The notes beneath the pieces were generated by a model. It made no database searches and was not told the origin of the DNA. It was given only the letters and a program-made list of their open reading frames with translations. Made by a program: the position numbers and the translations under genes. DNA of 64,000 nt, from contig CACZMF010000005.1 of NCBI GenBank assembly GCA_902782225.1, positions 245,320 to 309,319 of the forward strand, given 5' to 3'. The stretch is from an uncultured Bacteroidia bacterium (GTDB lineage Bacteria > Bacteroidota > Bacteroidia > Bacteroidales > UBA932). Within the stretch, counting starts at the first letter, position 1; each line of letters begins with the position of its first letter. Below are positions 44,619 through 54,610 of this stretch, one piece after another.

Positions 44619-46810
44619 AAATGAAAGAAGCACTTGGAAATTCCTCCATAAGGGATTTCGCCAGGGGCGGCCTGATGCTTATCCTCATCGCCGCGCTGAC
44701 TCTGGAAGCGACCTCCATCATTCAGTTCTACTTCTCCCAGAAAGGAATCAAGGAGGAAGCCAGGCTGAGGGCTGAGAGCGAGATGGAAGCCACCCAGCTG
44801 AAGATACTGGACGTCGTGGACCAGGCCGAAGCGGCGGTCCGCAACAGCATATGGATTGCCCAGTGGTGCCTGGATTTCCCGGACAGCCTTCCTTCCGTAA
44901 CGCGGCGCATCGTCACCGATAATCCGGTGGTCGCCGGCTCCACCGTGGCCATGGTACCGGGCTACAGCAAGCGTCGCCCTCTGTTCTCCCCCTACTGCCA
45001 CAAAGTCCCGGGAATAGACACACTGTGCTTCAAATCGCTTGCGACCCCCGAGTACGACTACCCTTCCCAGAGCTGGTTCACCGAGCCCCTGCGCCTTGGA
45101 AAAGGCTACTGGTCAGAGCCTTACGTCGATGAAGGCGGCGGCGAAATGCTGATGACCACCTATTCGGTGCCCATCTTCGACCGCAAGGGACAGGCGGCGG
45201 CTGTGCTGACCGCAGACATCTCGCTCGACTGGCTGACGGAACTCGTGGGAGGCATAGAAGTGTATCCCAACGCCTTCAACCTGGTGATCAGCCGTGAAGG
45301 CCAGCTGATGGTCTGCCCGGCCGAGAGCCTCGTGATGCAGCGCACGTTTATGGAAATGGCAGCAAAGGCCGAAGACACAACCACCATAAACAAGCTGGGA
45401 CGCTCGATGATGAGCGGACGCTCCGGCCAGATAGAATTCAAGCAGAAGGGTAAGAGATACCACGCCTTCTTCGCCCCCGTGGAACGCACGGGCTGGTCCA
45501 TTTCCATTTTCATCCCCGATTCCGAGATCTACGGCAGCATCAGGCGTATAGGCGCCTTCGTCAAGCTGCTCCAGATACTTGGCATCGTGATGCTCATCCT
45601 GATTCTCCGCGCAGTCGCCAAGAACCAGATGAAATACAAGGAGATAGCCGACAAGAAAGAGAGGATAGAGAATGAGCTCCAGATCGCCCGCGGCATTCAG
45701 ATGTCCATGATTCCCAAGACTTTCCCTCCTTTCCCGGAAAGGCACGACCTGGATATATGCGGCATTATCGTACCAGCGAAGGAGGTCGGCGGCGACCTCT
45801 ACGACCTGTTCATCCGTGACGAAAAACTGTTCTTCTGCATAGGCGACGTCTCCGGCAAGGGCGTGCCGGCAGCCCTCGTGATGGCTGTGACCAGGAGCAT
45901 ATTCCGCAACATAGCAGCCCACGAAGACAGGCCCGAGCGCATAGTTTCCGACATGAACGAATCGCTCTCCGACATGAACGAGAGCAACATGTTCGTGACC
46001 TTCTTCTGCGGCGTGCTCGACCTGACCGACGGCCACCTCCGCTACTGCAACGCAGGCCACAACGCCCCGCTCATCCTGACCACCGACAAGCGCTCCCTGC
46101 CTATCTTCTCAAACCTTCCGCTCGGCATCATATCCGATATGGAATTCAAGGGACAGGAGCGCTATCTCTGCTACGACGACGCCCTCTTCCTCTACACGGA
46201 CGGCGTGACCGAAGCGGAGAACTCAGCGCACGAGCAGTTCGGCGAGCAGCGCCTGTCCGACGTGCTCTCGAGCCGGAGGAGCTCCATCGAGCACCTCAAG
46301 GCAATGGAAGAGGCCGTGGCGGCCTTCGTCGGAGACGCCGAACCGAGCGACGACATCACCATGCTGTCCATCCACTACCTCAACGACAAGGTCCCCGAGG
46401 GCCTGGAGCGCCATCTGACCCTCCACAACGACATCCAGCAGATCCCCCGCCTCTCCGCCTTCATAGACAGCATCGCCGAAAAGGCCGGGCTCGACAGTTC
46501 GCTCAGCATGAGCCTCAACCTGGCCATGGAGGAGGCCGTCACCAACGTTATGCTCTACGCCTACCCGAAAGGCACCGAAGGGGACATAGACGTGGAAGCC
46601 TATATCAGCCCGGATATGCTGGAATTCACCATTTCGGACAGTGGTATGGAATTTGATCCTACCGCAGCGCCCGAGGCAGACACCAGCCTTGGAGTGGAAG
46701 ACCGCAAGATAGGCGGGCTCGGCATCCACCTGGTGCGAAAGATTATGGATTCCGTCACCTACAACCGCGAAAACGGAAAGAACCATCTGTCAATGACCAA
46801 GAAAATATAA
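44615..46810 (+). CDS. Membrane sensor-PP2C (SpoIIE/RsbU) phosphatase fused to an RsbW-like HATPase
   Basis: 731 residues from the ATG at 44615. TM helix near 17-40, Cache-like extracytoplasmic sensor to about 300 (SQSWFTEPLRLGKGYWSEPY, TTYSVPIFDRKGQAAAVLTAD), second TM at about 315-335, a short coiled coil, then PP2C at about 355-585 with metal acids in EVGGDLYD (Asp394), IGDVSGKG (Asp411) and PSDDITML. The C-terminal ~140 residues are a GHKL ATPase of the anti-sigma-factor kinase type (NLAMEEAVTNVMLYAYP, ISDSG, GGLGIHLVRKIMD). Phosphatase and kinase for a STAS protein in one chain is a compact partner-switch; the STAS gene follows 11 bp later. Confidence 0.9.
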   Translation: MKMKEALGNSSIRDFARGGLMLILIAALTLEATSIIQFYFSQKGIKEEARLRAESEMEATQLKILDVVDQAEAAVRNSIWIAQWCLDFPDSLPSVTRRIVTDNPVVAGSTVAMVPGYSKRRPLFSPYCHKVPGIDTLCFKSLATPEYDYPSQSWFTEPLRLGKGYWSEPYVDEGGGEMLMTTYSVPIFDRKGQAAAVLTADISLDWLTELVGGIEVYPNAFNLVISREGQLMVCPAESLVMQRTFMEMAAKAEDTTTINKLGRSMMSGRSGQIEFKQKGKRYHAFFAPVERTGWSISIFIPDSEIYGSIRRIGAFVKLLQILGIVMLILILRAVAKNQMKYKEIADKKERIENELQIARGIQMSMIPKTFPPFPERHDLDICGIIVPAKEVGGDLYDLFIRDEKLFFCIGDVSGKGVPAALVMAVTRSIFRNIAAHEDRPERIVSDMNESLSDMNESNMFVTFFCGVLDLTDGHLRYCNAGHNAPLILTTDKRSLPIFSNLPLGIISDMEFKGQERYLCYDDALFLYTDGVTEAENSAHEQFGEQRLSDVLSSRRSSIEHLKAMEEAVAAFVGDAEPSDDITMLSIHYLNDKVPEGLERHLTLHNDIQQIPRLSAFIDSIAEKAGLDSSLSMSLNLAMEEAVTNVMLYAYPKGTEGDIDVEAYISPDMLEFTISDSGMEFDPTAAPEADTSLGVEDRKIGGLGIHLVRKIMDSVTYNRENGKNHLSMTKKI

Positions 46811-46821
46811 GAAGCAAGAAA

Positions 46822-47124
46822 ATGGAAGTTAAAATCAACAAACAAGACTCAAACATCATCGTGGAATTCATCGGACGGCTCGACACCCCGGCTTCCGTAG
46901 AGGCCTCCCAGGCCATCGAACCCGTGCTTGCAGACGCAGGAAAGACCATCATCCTCGAGTGCAAGGAGCTCAGCTACATATCCAGTTCCGGCCTTCGTAT
47001 TTTCCTCACGATACGCAAGGCGGCAGCAGCGAAAGGCGGCAAGGTCATCGTGCGCAACATCACCGACGACATCCGGCACGTCTTCATGATGACCGGCTTC
47101 CTGAATCTCTTCGAGATCCAGTAG
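46822..47124 (+). CDS. STAS-domain anti-sigma factor antagonist
   Basis: 100 residues, a single STAS domain. The phosphorylation loop LSYISSSGLRIFL carries the serine cluster typical of SpoIIAA/RsbV proteins. It should be phosphorylated by the HATPase and dephosphorylated by the PP2C domain of the preceding protein. No sigma factor or separate anti-sigma gene is nearby, so the downstream target is unknown. Confidence 0.93.
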   Translation: MEVKINKQDSNIIVEFIGRLDTPASVEASQAIEPVLADAGKTIILECKELSYISSSGLRIFLTIRKAAAAKGGKVIVRNITDDIRHVFMMTGFLNLFEIQ

Positions 47125-47131
47125 CAGGCAT

Positions 47132-49222
<2,091 letters not shown>

Positions 49223-49240
49223 GTCCACGCGCAAACCGAA

Positions 49241-50275
49241 TTAATCCGTGGAAAGATTCTTCCTGCCTGGATAGAGGTACAGAGTTTGTTCCACCCTTCC
49301 GTCCGACAGTCGCACCCAGGTGCGGAAGCCAGGGTCTCCTGCCGTGAATTCAAACACACGCGCTCCGTTTGGTTTGAGGTCGTTATATACTGTGCTGCAT
49401 CCGCTGAAACGTCCATAGATGAAGTAGAACCCCTGCCACAACAGCACGAAATCGTTGTTGTGGTCGTGGCCGGCCACCATTGCCTGCACGTCCCCCATCT
49501 CCCTCATTGCAGTGTATTCGCCGGAGTTGAAATCCGGCACGGCCGGCTCTTCTCCCAGGTTGCCGACCATAAACCGCGCCTTTTTGCCGGAATCGTACAG
49601 CGCCTGGCTATACTCCGGCACGGGAATGTGCTGAAAGACAATCGCGGGCACAGGCTTGCCTCCGTTCTGTTCCGCCAGAGCCCGGCTAGCCTTCCTGTAC
49701 CATTCAACCTGGTCGTAGTGGACATACCCCCAGCTCTTGATACCGGCGAGATAGTCACGGTTGCCGCTGTCTATCAGATAGAACACTCGTTCTACACCGG
49801 CAGGGCCCGACAGTGTGAGGATATCATTGGAGCAGCCGCTGATGCCCAGGTCGTCGGGAGTGTTGACGTTGCCGGGTATGCTATGGATCAGAGAGAAGAT
49901 TTCCGTCCTGGAGAGGTCGAAATCGCTGTCGTGGTTGCCAAGGGCCACGGCAAATGGGATTTTGCGATCCACGAGAGGCTGCAGCAGCTCCTTGGCTGAC
50001 TGGCCGGCGGGGGCCCCGAATACTATGTCTCCGGTGTGTATCACGAAGTCGGGCTTCTCCTCATCCAGCATCCGGATGACGTTGGCCAGGGCCCGCTCGG
50101 AACGGGAGTCTCCGGAAACGTAGTGAGTATCCGTAAGTTGCAGGATCTTGAACTTGCCGTCCGGCCTGTACCGCAGTTCGCAGGCCACACGGACTTCCTG
50201 CCCGGAAGCAGGGATACCGATTCCAAGTGAAAACACGGCCAGAAAGAGGGCTGGAATTAATATTCTACCTTTCAT
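49241..50275 (-). CDS. Secreted calcineurin-like metallophosphoesterase
   Basis: 344 residues from the ATG at 50275; a GTG 15 nt upstream is also in frame. Signal peptide MKGRILIPALFLAVFSLG, then metal motifs LTDTH, HTGDIVFG, LGNHDSDFD, FQHIPVPEY and AGHDHNND. It resembles Bacteroidota phosphohydrolases related to purple acid phosphatases; substrate unknown. Convergent with the peptidase gene across 18 bp. Confidence 0.88.
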   Translation of the reverse strand: MKGRILIPALFLAVFSLGIGIPASGQEVRVACELRYRPDGKFKILQLTDTHYVSGDSRSERALANVIRMLDEEKPDFVIHTGDIVFGAPAGQSAKELLQPLVDRKIPFAVALGNHDSDFDLSRTEIFSLIHSIPGNVNTPDDLGISGCSNDILTLSGPAGVERVFYLIDSGNRDYLAGIKSWGYVHYDQVEWYRKASRALAEQNGGKPVPAIVFQHIPVPEYSQALYDSGKKARFMVGNLGEEPAVPDFNSGEYTAMREMGDVQAMVAGHDHNNDFVLLWQGFYFIYGRFSGCSTVYNDLKPNGARVFEFTAGDPGFRTWVRLSDGRVEQTLYLYPGRKNLSTD

Positions 50276-50298
50276 CTTTATATAGTTCACTATGAATA

Positions 50299-50306
50299 CA
50301 AATATA
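50299..50306 (-). promoter_or_regulatory. -7 element of the phosphoesterase gene
   Basis: TATATTTG on the minus strand, 23 nt before the ATG at 50275. Confidence 0.55.
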
Positions 50307-50365
50307 GCAAATAATCGTGTTATCAGCTCATCTTTATGTCATTTGAGATAATCCGGAGGGGCACT

Positions 50366-50490
50366 CTTGCAGGTCTGCTTTTCAGTGGTAGGACCTGGCA
50401 CGTTTTGTGGCCTTTTCGTAGCAGGTCCCGAGGCCGGATGGCAGACCTGACACGGGGCGGGCTGGCGGATAAGATAAACGCAGGCACCTT
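50366..50490. repeat. Second patch of GCAGGTCC-type intergenic repeats (degenerate)
   Basis: Direct variants GCAGGTC occur near 50370 and 50421 and a GCAGGCACC variant near 50480; reverse variants GGACCTGGCA and CAGACCTG occur near 50391 and 50442. The motifs recall the array at 16.4-16.65 kb but are more diverged. The patch sits between the divergent phosphoesterase and fimbrillin-type genes. No coding potential recognised. Confidence 0.5.
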
Positions 50491-50527
50491 CTTCCACACC
50501 GACTGGCACTAATTGCAGTTTTTTTCA

Positions 50528-50535
50528 TATATTTG
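50528..50535 (+). promoter_or_regulatory. -7 element of the fimbrillin-TIM-barrel gene
   Basis: TATATTTG ends 17 nt before the ATG at 50553; no clear -33 TTTG at standard spacing. Confidence 0.55.
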
Positions 50536-50552
50536 CGATTGCCCGTAAATAT

Positions 50553-52685
50553 ATGAATATGACCACACGTTTCCACTTTTTCGCCATAGCGATTGCGGCG
50601 CTGGCAGGCTGCACCGCCATAGAGGGGCCGGCAGTCGCGCCTGATGCCGACGGAGCCGAAGGGGCCTCCGGGGCTGCCACGGAGCTGGTCTTCACGGCCA
50701 CTCGTGAAGCCGTCGCGCCCGACACCAAGACCGTGAAGCTCGACAACGGCGCCGTCTGGTGGAACCCGGCCGAGGAAGTGAGCGTGTTCTACGGCAGCGG
50801 CACAGGCGGAGGCGGTAAGTTCATATCGAAAAACGATATAATCGCCGAGACAACATCTTTCACCGGCTCCATCCAGATGACCGGCACGGGCAAGAGCTAC
50901 TGGGCCGTCTACCCTTATTCATCGGCCAACGAATGCGACGGCTCGGGCGTGACCCTGGTCGTGCCCGCCGTGCAGACCGGATCGGAAGGCAATTTCTCCG
51001 ACAACGCCTTCCCTGCCATCGCCACTGCAAAGAGTCTCAAACTGCCCTTCTGGAACGTGTGCGGAGGAGTGAAGTTCTTCGTGACCAGAAGCGACGTCAA
51101 GTCCTTCACCATCAAGGGGAACGGCGGAGAGGCCCTGGCCGGCAAGGTGCGGGTCAAGTTCGGCGAATCCGGCCGGCCGCAGATCGAAGAAGTGCTCGAT
51201 GCCAGGACGGAAGTCGTGCTGCGGGCCCCCGACGGCGGCACGTTCGAGCCGGGCGCCTACTACTACGCCTCACTGCTTCCCGGCGCTCTTGAAAGCGGCA
51301 TAACCGTCACACTGAAGACAGCCACGCAGCAGGGCGTCGTGGTCAGCAGCAACCCCCAGACCGTCAGGCGAAGCACATTCGGCACCCTGAAGAACATCAA
51401 CTCCCGGGTCTCTTCCTGGGAGGCCCGCGAGCCGGATCCCGATGAATTCTTCCAGGGGATAGTTATCAACGAAGTGGCCGCACACGCTGAGTCCAGCGGC
51501 TTCGACAGCTGGGTGGAAATAGTCAACACTACGGACAGGCAGATTGCCCTGGGCGGCCTGTCGCTCTTCCTCTCCGGCCAGAAGATCGCCGACCTTTCCG
51601 GCAACCTCGCCGCCGGAGCCCGCAAAGTCCTGTCCACCGCCGACGGCAGCCTCTCCACTGCCTTCGCATCCAACTCCACGTTCACGCTGGTGCTCGGCCA
51701 GGAAGCGACAAATCCCACCGACTCCTACGTCCACGGCAGCGGCACCCCGTCCCTTGGCATGTTCGCCAGCTACCAGAGGATCCCGGACGGCACCGGAGAA
51801 TGGAAACGTCTCACCTATTCGAGCCCCGGCAGCGAAAATGAGATCTTCGACATTTCGAAGACCAGGCACACGGCAGTGTGGGCATGGGGCTCGCACCTGA
51901 GCAGCCTGGTGGCCAGCAACGGCGCCAAGATGCGCGAGCTCAAGGACAAGGGCTACGACCACATCCTGATGAATTTCTCCGGCTTCTCGACCAGCAGCTA
52001 CCGCCAGAACGCAATCAAATTCATGAAGCTGGCCGGCGAGCTTGGAATCACCGTCCACGTCTGGATCCAGTGCTTCTACGACGGCGGCTGGATCAGCCCC
52101 ATCGACGACACCAACAAGTGCTTCAAGGAGGAGGTCTACGCGAGCATACGCAACAACGCACGCGCCTACCTTGAGGACTGGGGCGTCAAGGGCGTCCACC
52201 TCGACTACATCCGTTTCGCCGGCACCGCATCCAAGCACAACTGGACCTCGGAAGTGAATTCAGTCAACGCCGTGAACCGCTGCTGCCGCGAGATACGCGA
52301 GGTCTGCGACAGTTTCGACGAAGGCATCGTCACCTCCGCCGCGCTCATGCCGGAGCCGGGCAGCGAGTCCTCATATGGCCAGAATCCCGCCCAGATGAGC
52401 CAGTACATCGACATCCTGATGCCGATGATCTACCGCTACGGCTCCTACAACTTCAGCGACGCCACCTTCAAGAGCCGCTCCAACTACTACGCCGACCAGG
52501 CCGCCACCCACGGAGGCATGTCCTGGTCCGGCATCCAGACCTACGACGCACAAGAGAAGGGCCTCAGTGCTGAAGCCCTTCGCAGTGATATCGATCTTAT
52601 TGCCGGGACCCGTGCCTCTGGAATCGTCCTCTTCCGCTACCAGCTTGGCACCTTCCCTTCGATCACGGATCTCTGGACGCAGTAG
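50553..52685 (+). CDS. Lipoprotein with fimbrillin-like, lamin-tail and TIM-barrel (GHL10-like) domains
   Basis: 710 residues (an ATG two codons later is also possible); lipobox ALAGC. Residues about 40-295 resemble fimbrillin-type folds of Bacteroidales (KTVKLDNGAVWWNPAEEVSVFY, YWAVYPYSS, GAYYYASLLPG). Residues about 300-425 look like a lamin-tail domain (GIVINEVAAHAE, SWVEIVNTTDRQIALGGLSL). From about 430 a TIM-barrel of the putative glycoside hydrolase GHL10/DUF4015 kind follows (AGELGITVHVWIQCFYDGG, GVKGVHLDYIRFAG, ILMPMIYRYGSY). Asp in HLDYIRF is the expected active-site acid. Surface glycosidase attached through an adhesin-type module is the best reading; substrate unknown. Confidence 0.72.
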   Translation: MNMTTRFHFFAIAIAALAGCTAIEGPAVAPDADGAEGASGAATELVFTATREAVAPDTKTVKLDNGAVWWNPAEEVSVFYGSGTGGGGKFISKNDIIAETTSFTGSIQMTGTGKSYWAVYPYSSANECDGSGVTLVVPAVQTGSEGNFSDNAFPAIATAKSLKLPFWNVCGGVKFFVTRSDVKSFTIKGNGGEALAGKVRVKFGESGRPQIEEVLDARTEVVLRAPDGGTFEPGAYYYASLLPGALESGITVTLKTATQQGVVVSSNPQTVRRSTFGTLKNINSRVSSWEAREPDPDEFFQGIVINEVAAHAESSGFDSWVEIVNTTDRQIALGGLSLFLSGQKIADLSGNLAAGARKVLSTADGSLSTAFASNSTFTLVLGQEATNPTDSYVHGSGTPSLGMFASYQRIPDGTGEWKRLTYSSPGSENEIFDISKTRHTAVWAWGSHLSSLVASNGAKMRELKDKGYDHILMNFSGFSTSSYRQNAIKFMKLAGELGITVHVWIQCFYDGGWISPIDDTNKCFKEEVYASIRNNARAYLEDWGVKGVHLDYIRFAGTASKHNWTSEVNSVNAVNRCCREIREVCDSFDEGIVTSAALMPEPGSESSYGQNPAQMSQYIDILMPMIYRYGSYNFSDATFKSRSNYYADQAATHGGMSWSGIQTYDAQEKGLSAEALRSDIDLIAGTRASGIVLFRYQLGTFPSITDLWTQ

Positions 52686-52713
52686 GAAGTCCTACCAGTT
52701 ATCAATGAGCGCC

Positions 52714-53100
52714 TTAGCGCCTCTTGTAGTGGAACCTGTACTCCTTCACGAGGAGACCGAATCCGCTCTGGTTCAGCACCATTTCGTTGCGGGTGAGGGA
52801 TTCCACCTCGAAATAGGCGTTGCCTTCGAAGAAGATCACCTTGTCCTTGACGGCGAACTTGCCGTGCTTCGAGATCTTGTCGCTCTCGTAGAAGGAGATG
52901 GTGTTTTCTTCGATCACCAGATAATCGAGCGACTTGCAGGGGGTGCTGGTCACGGTCCCGTCCGTGGCCACGACGTCCGTGGAGATGAGGTCCCAGGTGC
53001 CTATGAAATTGCGTGCGGTGGGGTTTTCGATCTTGCTGTTGCAGCTGCTCAGGCCAAGGGCCAGGACCACTGCCGAGAGAATAATAATGATTCTTTTCAT
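52714..53100 (-). CDS. Small lipocalin-like lipoprotein
   Basis: 128 residues from the ATG at 53100, chosen because MKRIIIILSAVVLALGLSSC is a complete lipoprotein signal. The mature domain opens with FIGTWDLIST and shows eight or so short strands (YLVIEENTISFYE, KFAVKDKVIFFEG, LTRNEMVLNQSG, KEYRFHYKRR), the pattern of lipocalin-like domains of Bacteroidota. Function unknown. It is convergent with the TIM-barrel gene and divergent from the IS insertion point. Confidence 0.72.
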   Translation of the reverse strand: MKRIIIILSAVVLALGLSSCNSKIENPTARNFIGTWDLISTDVVATDGTVTSTPCKSLDYLVIEENTISFYESDKISKHGKFAVKDKVIFFEGNAYFEVESLTRNEMVLNQSGFGLLVKEYRFHYKRR

Positions 53101-53121
53101 ATCAATAAAAGTATTACTACG

Positions 53122-53129
53122 CAAATATA
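53122..53129 (-). promoter_or_regulatory. -7 element of the lipocalin-like gene
   Basis: TATATTTG on the minus strand, 21 nt before the ATG at 53100. Confidence 0.55.
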
Positions 53130-53155
53130 CGGATTCTTGGCGATATTTTCTTATT

Positions 53156-53164
53156 TTTGTGGAT
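53156..53164. repeat. Left copy of 9-bp target-site duplication
   Basis: TTTGTGGAT, immediately outside the left terminal repeat of the IS element; identical to the copy at 54586-54594. Confidence 0.85.
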
Positions 53165-54585
53165 TACTAGTGATGCGTTAATTTAACGCGTTGTTCATAT
53201 AACTTATTAATATTTAATATTTTACTAACGTTTTGGCTTGTTCACGATTTGAATCGCTTTCCGATGCGATAAATCGATTCGACGTCGTTGCAAGTCCTTA
53301 ACTACAAATTATTTAAAGAGCTCTTTGACATTTTACGATTTGAAGTGAGCGTTTGGCTAAATTTGTGGCTGCTAAAAGCCGCAGATTATGAACAAAGGCA
53401 AATATGTCTTCTCCCAAGTGATGACATACTTCCCCAGGTGGGTCTTCGAAGCTGCCGTTGAAAAGTACAACGGGGACTTCCACGCAAAGAACCTCACCAG
53501 CTACAGTCACTGTCTTCATCTTATGTTTGGCCAGCTGGCCGGATGCAAGTCTCTGAAAGACATTACGTTAGTTCTAAGGTCAATCAAGAAGGCTGCCTAT
53601 CACCTTGGTATCCCAACGGTTGTTGACCCTTCGTCCTTATCCAAGGCAAACGAGGTCAGGGACTATCGGATCTTCGAGGAACTTGGTATGTGGCTCATCT
53701 GTAAAGTCCGTCCGATGTACGCGAAGGAAAACATTCCCGACGTGTATCTGCCTGGCTGGGAGATCTTCGCGATTGACTCCACGACCATCCCTTGCAGTAT
53801 CAAACTGGCTGAATGGGCTCTTGGCAAGTACTCGAAAGGCGGCGTTAAGATGCACACAGTCTTGGACTTACGAGGAAGCATACCGGATACCATCTATGTC
53901 ACGGATAGCAGGTATCACGACAGCAATTTCCTGGATGTGTATGAGCCGTACAAATGGGCCATTTACACGATGGACAAAGCATATGTGGACTTCGAAGCTC
54001 TCTATCGGATGCATGTTAACCAAACCTACTTCGTTACAAGGGCAAAGAATACGATGAAGTACGAGGTGGTTGACACCAACTACAACATCAATGACCTTGT
54101 AGGTATCGTTGGAGACCGAACCGTTCACCTTGCCGGCTATGTCAGCGAGAAGAAGTATCCGGAAGACCTGCGTCTAATTGAGTTCTATGATGCTGAGAAA
54201 GAAGAAGTTATTACCTTCCTGACCAACAACTTTGAACTCGGACCGCTTGTCATCGCCAACATCTACCGCAACCGGTGGCAGATAGAGACGTTCTTCAAAT
54301 GGATCAAGGGAAACCTGACCATCAAAGCCCTCTGGGGCTACTCCGAGAACGCTGTCAAGGTCCATCTTTGGGTCGCAATCAGTTCCTATCTGCTACTAGC
54401 CTGGGTGAAAGCCGCGCTCAAAAGTCCGCTGACCATCACCGAAGTCTCGAAGGTGGTAGGAGCATCGCTCCTTACCAAGACCGACCTATGCGAACTGCTG
54501 GATGTTCCAGCCCCACTCACTCAAAACCAAAATGTCAATGAACTTGAATTAAACTTTTAAACCAAAATTTATCGCATCAGTAGTA
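53165..54585 (+). mobile_element. Complete IS4-family insertion sequence, 1,421 bp
   Basis: Terminal inverted repeats TACTAGTGATGCG...  (left, from 53165) and TACTACTGATGCG... (right, reverse strand from 54585) match at about 17 of 20 positions and are flanked by a perfect 9-bp duplication TTTGTGGAT. The left end also has a palindrome GCGTTAATTTAACGC (53175-53189), a subterminal copy of GATGCGATAAA (53263-53273) that repeats the right-end sequence, and the palindrome AAAGAGCTCTTT (53315-53326). One transposase gene fills the rest. Lower GC than its neighbours supports acquisition. The intact ends and duplication suggest a recent insertion. Confidence 0.92.
53388..54560 (+). CDS. IS4-family DDE transposase with N-terminal DUF4372 domain
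   Basis: 390 residues. N-terminal DUF4372 region (YVFSQVMTYFPRWVFEAAVE, LHLMFGQLAGCKSLKDI). Catalytic Asp residues in EIFAIDSTTIPCS and IYTMDKAYVDF, and Glu in the Y-2-R-3-E-6-K signature YRNRWQIETFFKWIKGN. All three acids are present, so the enzyme looks active. A TAAATTTG box at 53358-53365 ends 22 nt before the ATG and may be its -7 element. The frame is complete within the terminal repeats. Confidence 0.96.
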   Translation: MNKGKYVFSQVMTYFPRWVFEAAVEKYNGDFHAKNLTSYSHCLHLMFGQLAGCKSLKDITLVLRSIKKAAYHLGIPTVVDPSSLSKANEVRDYRIFEELGMWLICKVRPMYAKENIPDVYLPGWEIFAIDSTTIPCSIKLAEWALGKYSKGGVKMHTVLDLRGSIPDTIYVTDSRYHDSNFLDVYEPYKWAIYTMDKAYVDFEALYRMHVNQTYFVTRAKNTMKYEVVDTNYNINDLVGIVGDRTVHLAGYVSEKKYPEDLRLIEFYDAEKEEVITFLTNNFELGPLVIANIYRNRWQIETFFKWIKGNLTIKALWGYSENAVKVHLWVAISSYLLLAWVKAALKSPLTITEVSKVVGASLLTKTDLCELLDVPAPLTQNQNVNELELNF

Positions 54586-54594
54586 TTTGTGGAT
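54581..54594 (+). promoter_or_regulatory. IS-end/target hybrid promoter and right copy of the 9-bp duplication
   Basis: The second TTTGTGGAT copy is at 54586-54594. Before insertion the neighbour read TATTTTTG (now 53152-53159), a full -7 consensus, about 21 nt before the downstream lipoprotein gene. After insertion the IS end supplies TAGTA, giving TAGTATTTG, one base longer than TAnnTTTG, at the same distance. The downstream gene has therefore kept a weaker or altered -7 element. Confidence 0.55.
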
Positions 54595-54610
54595 ATCCAA
54601 CTATGAAGAT

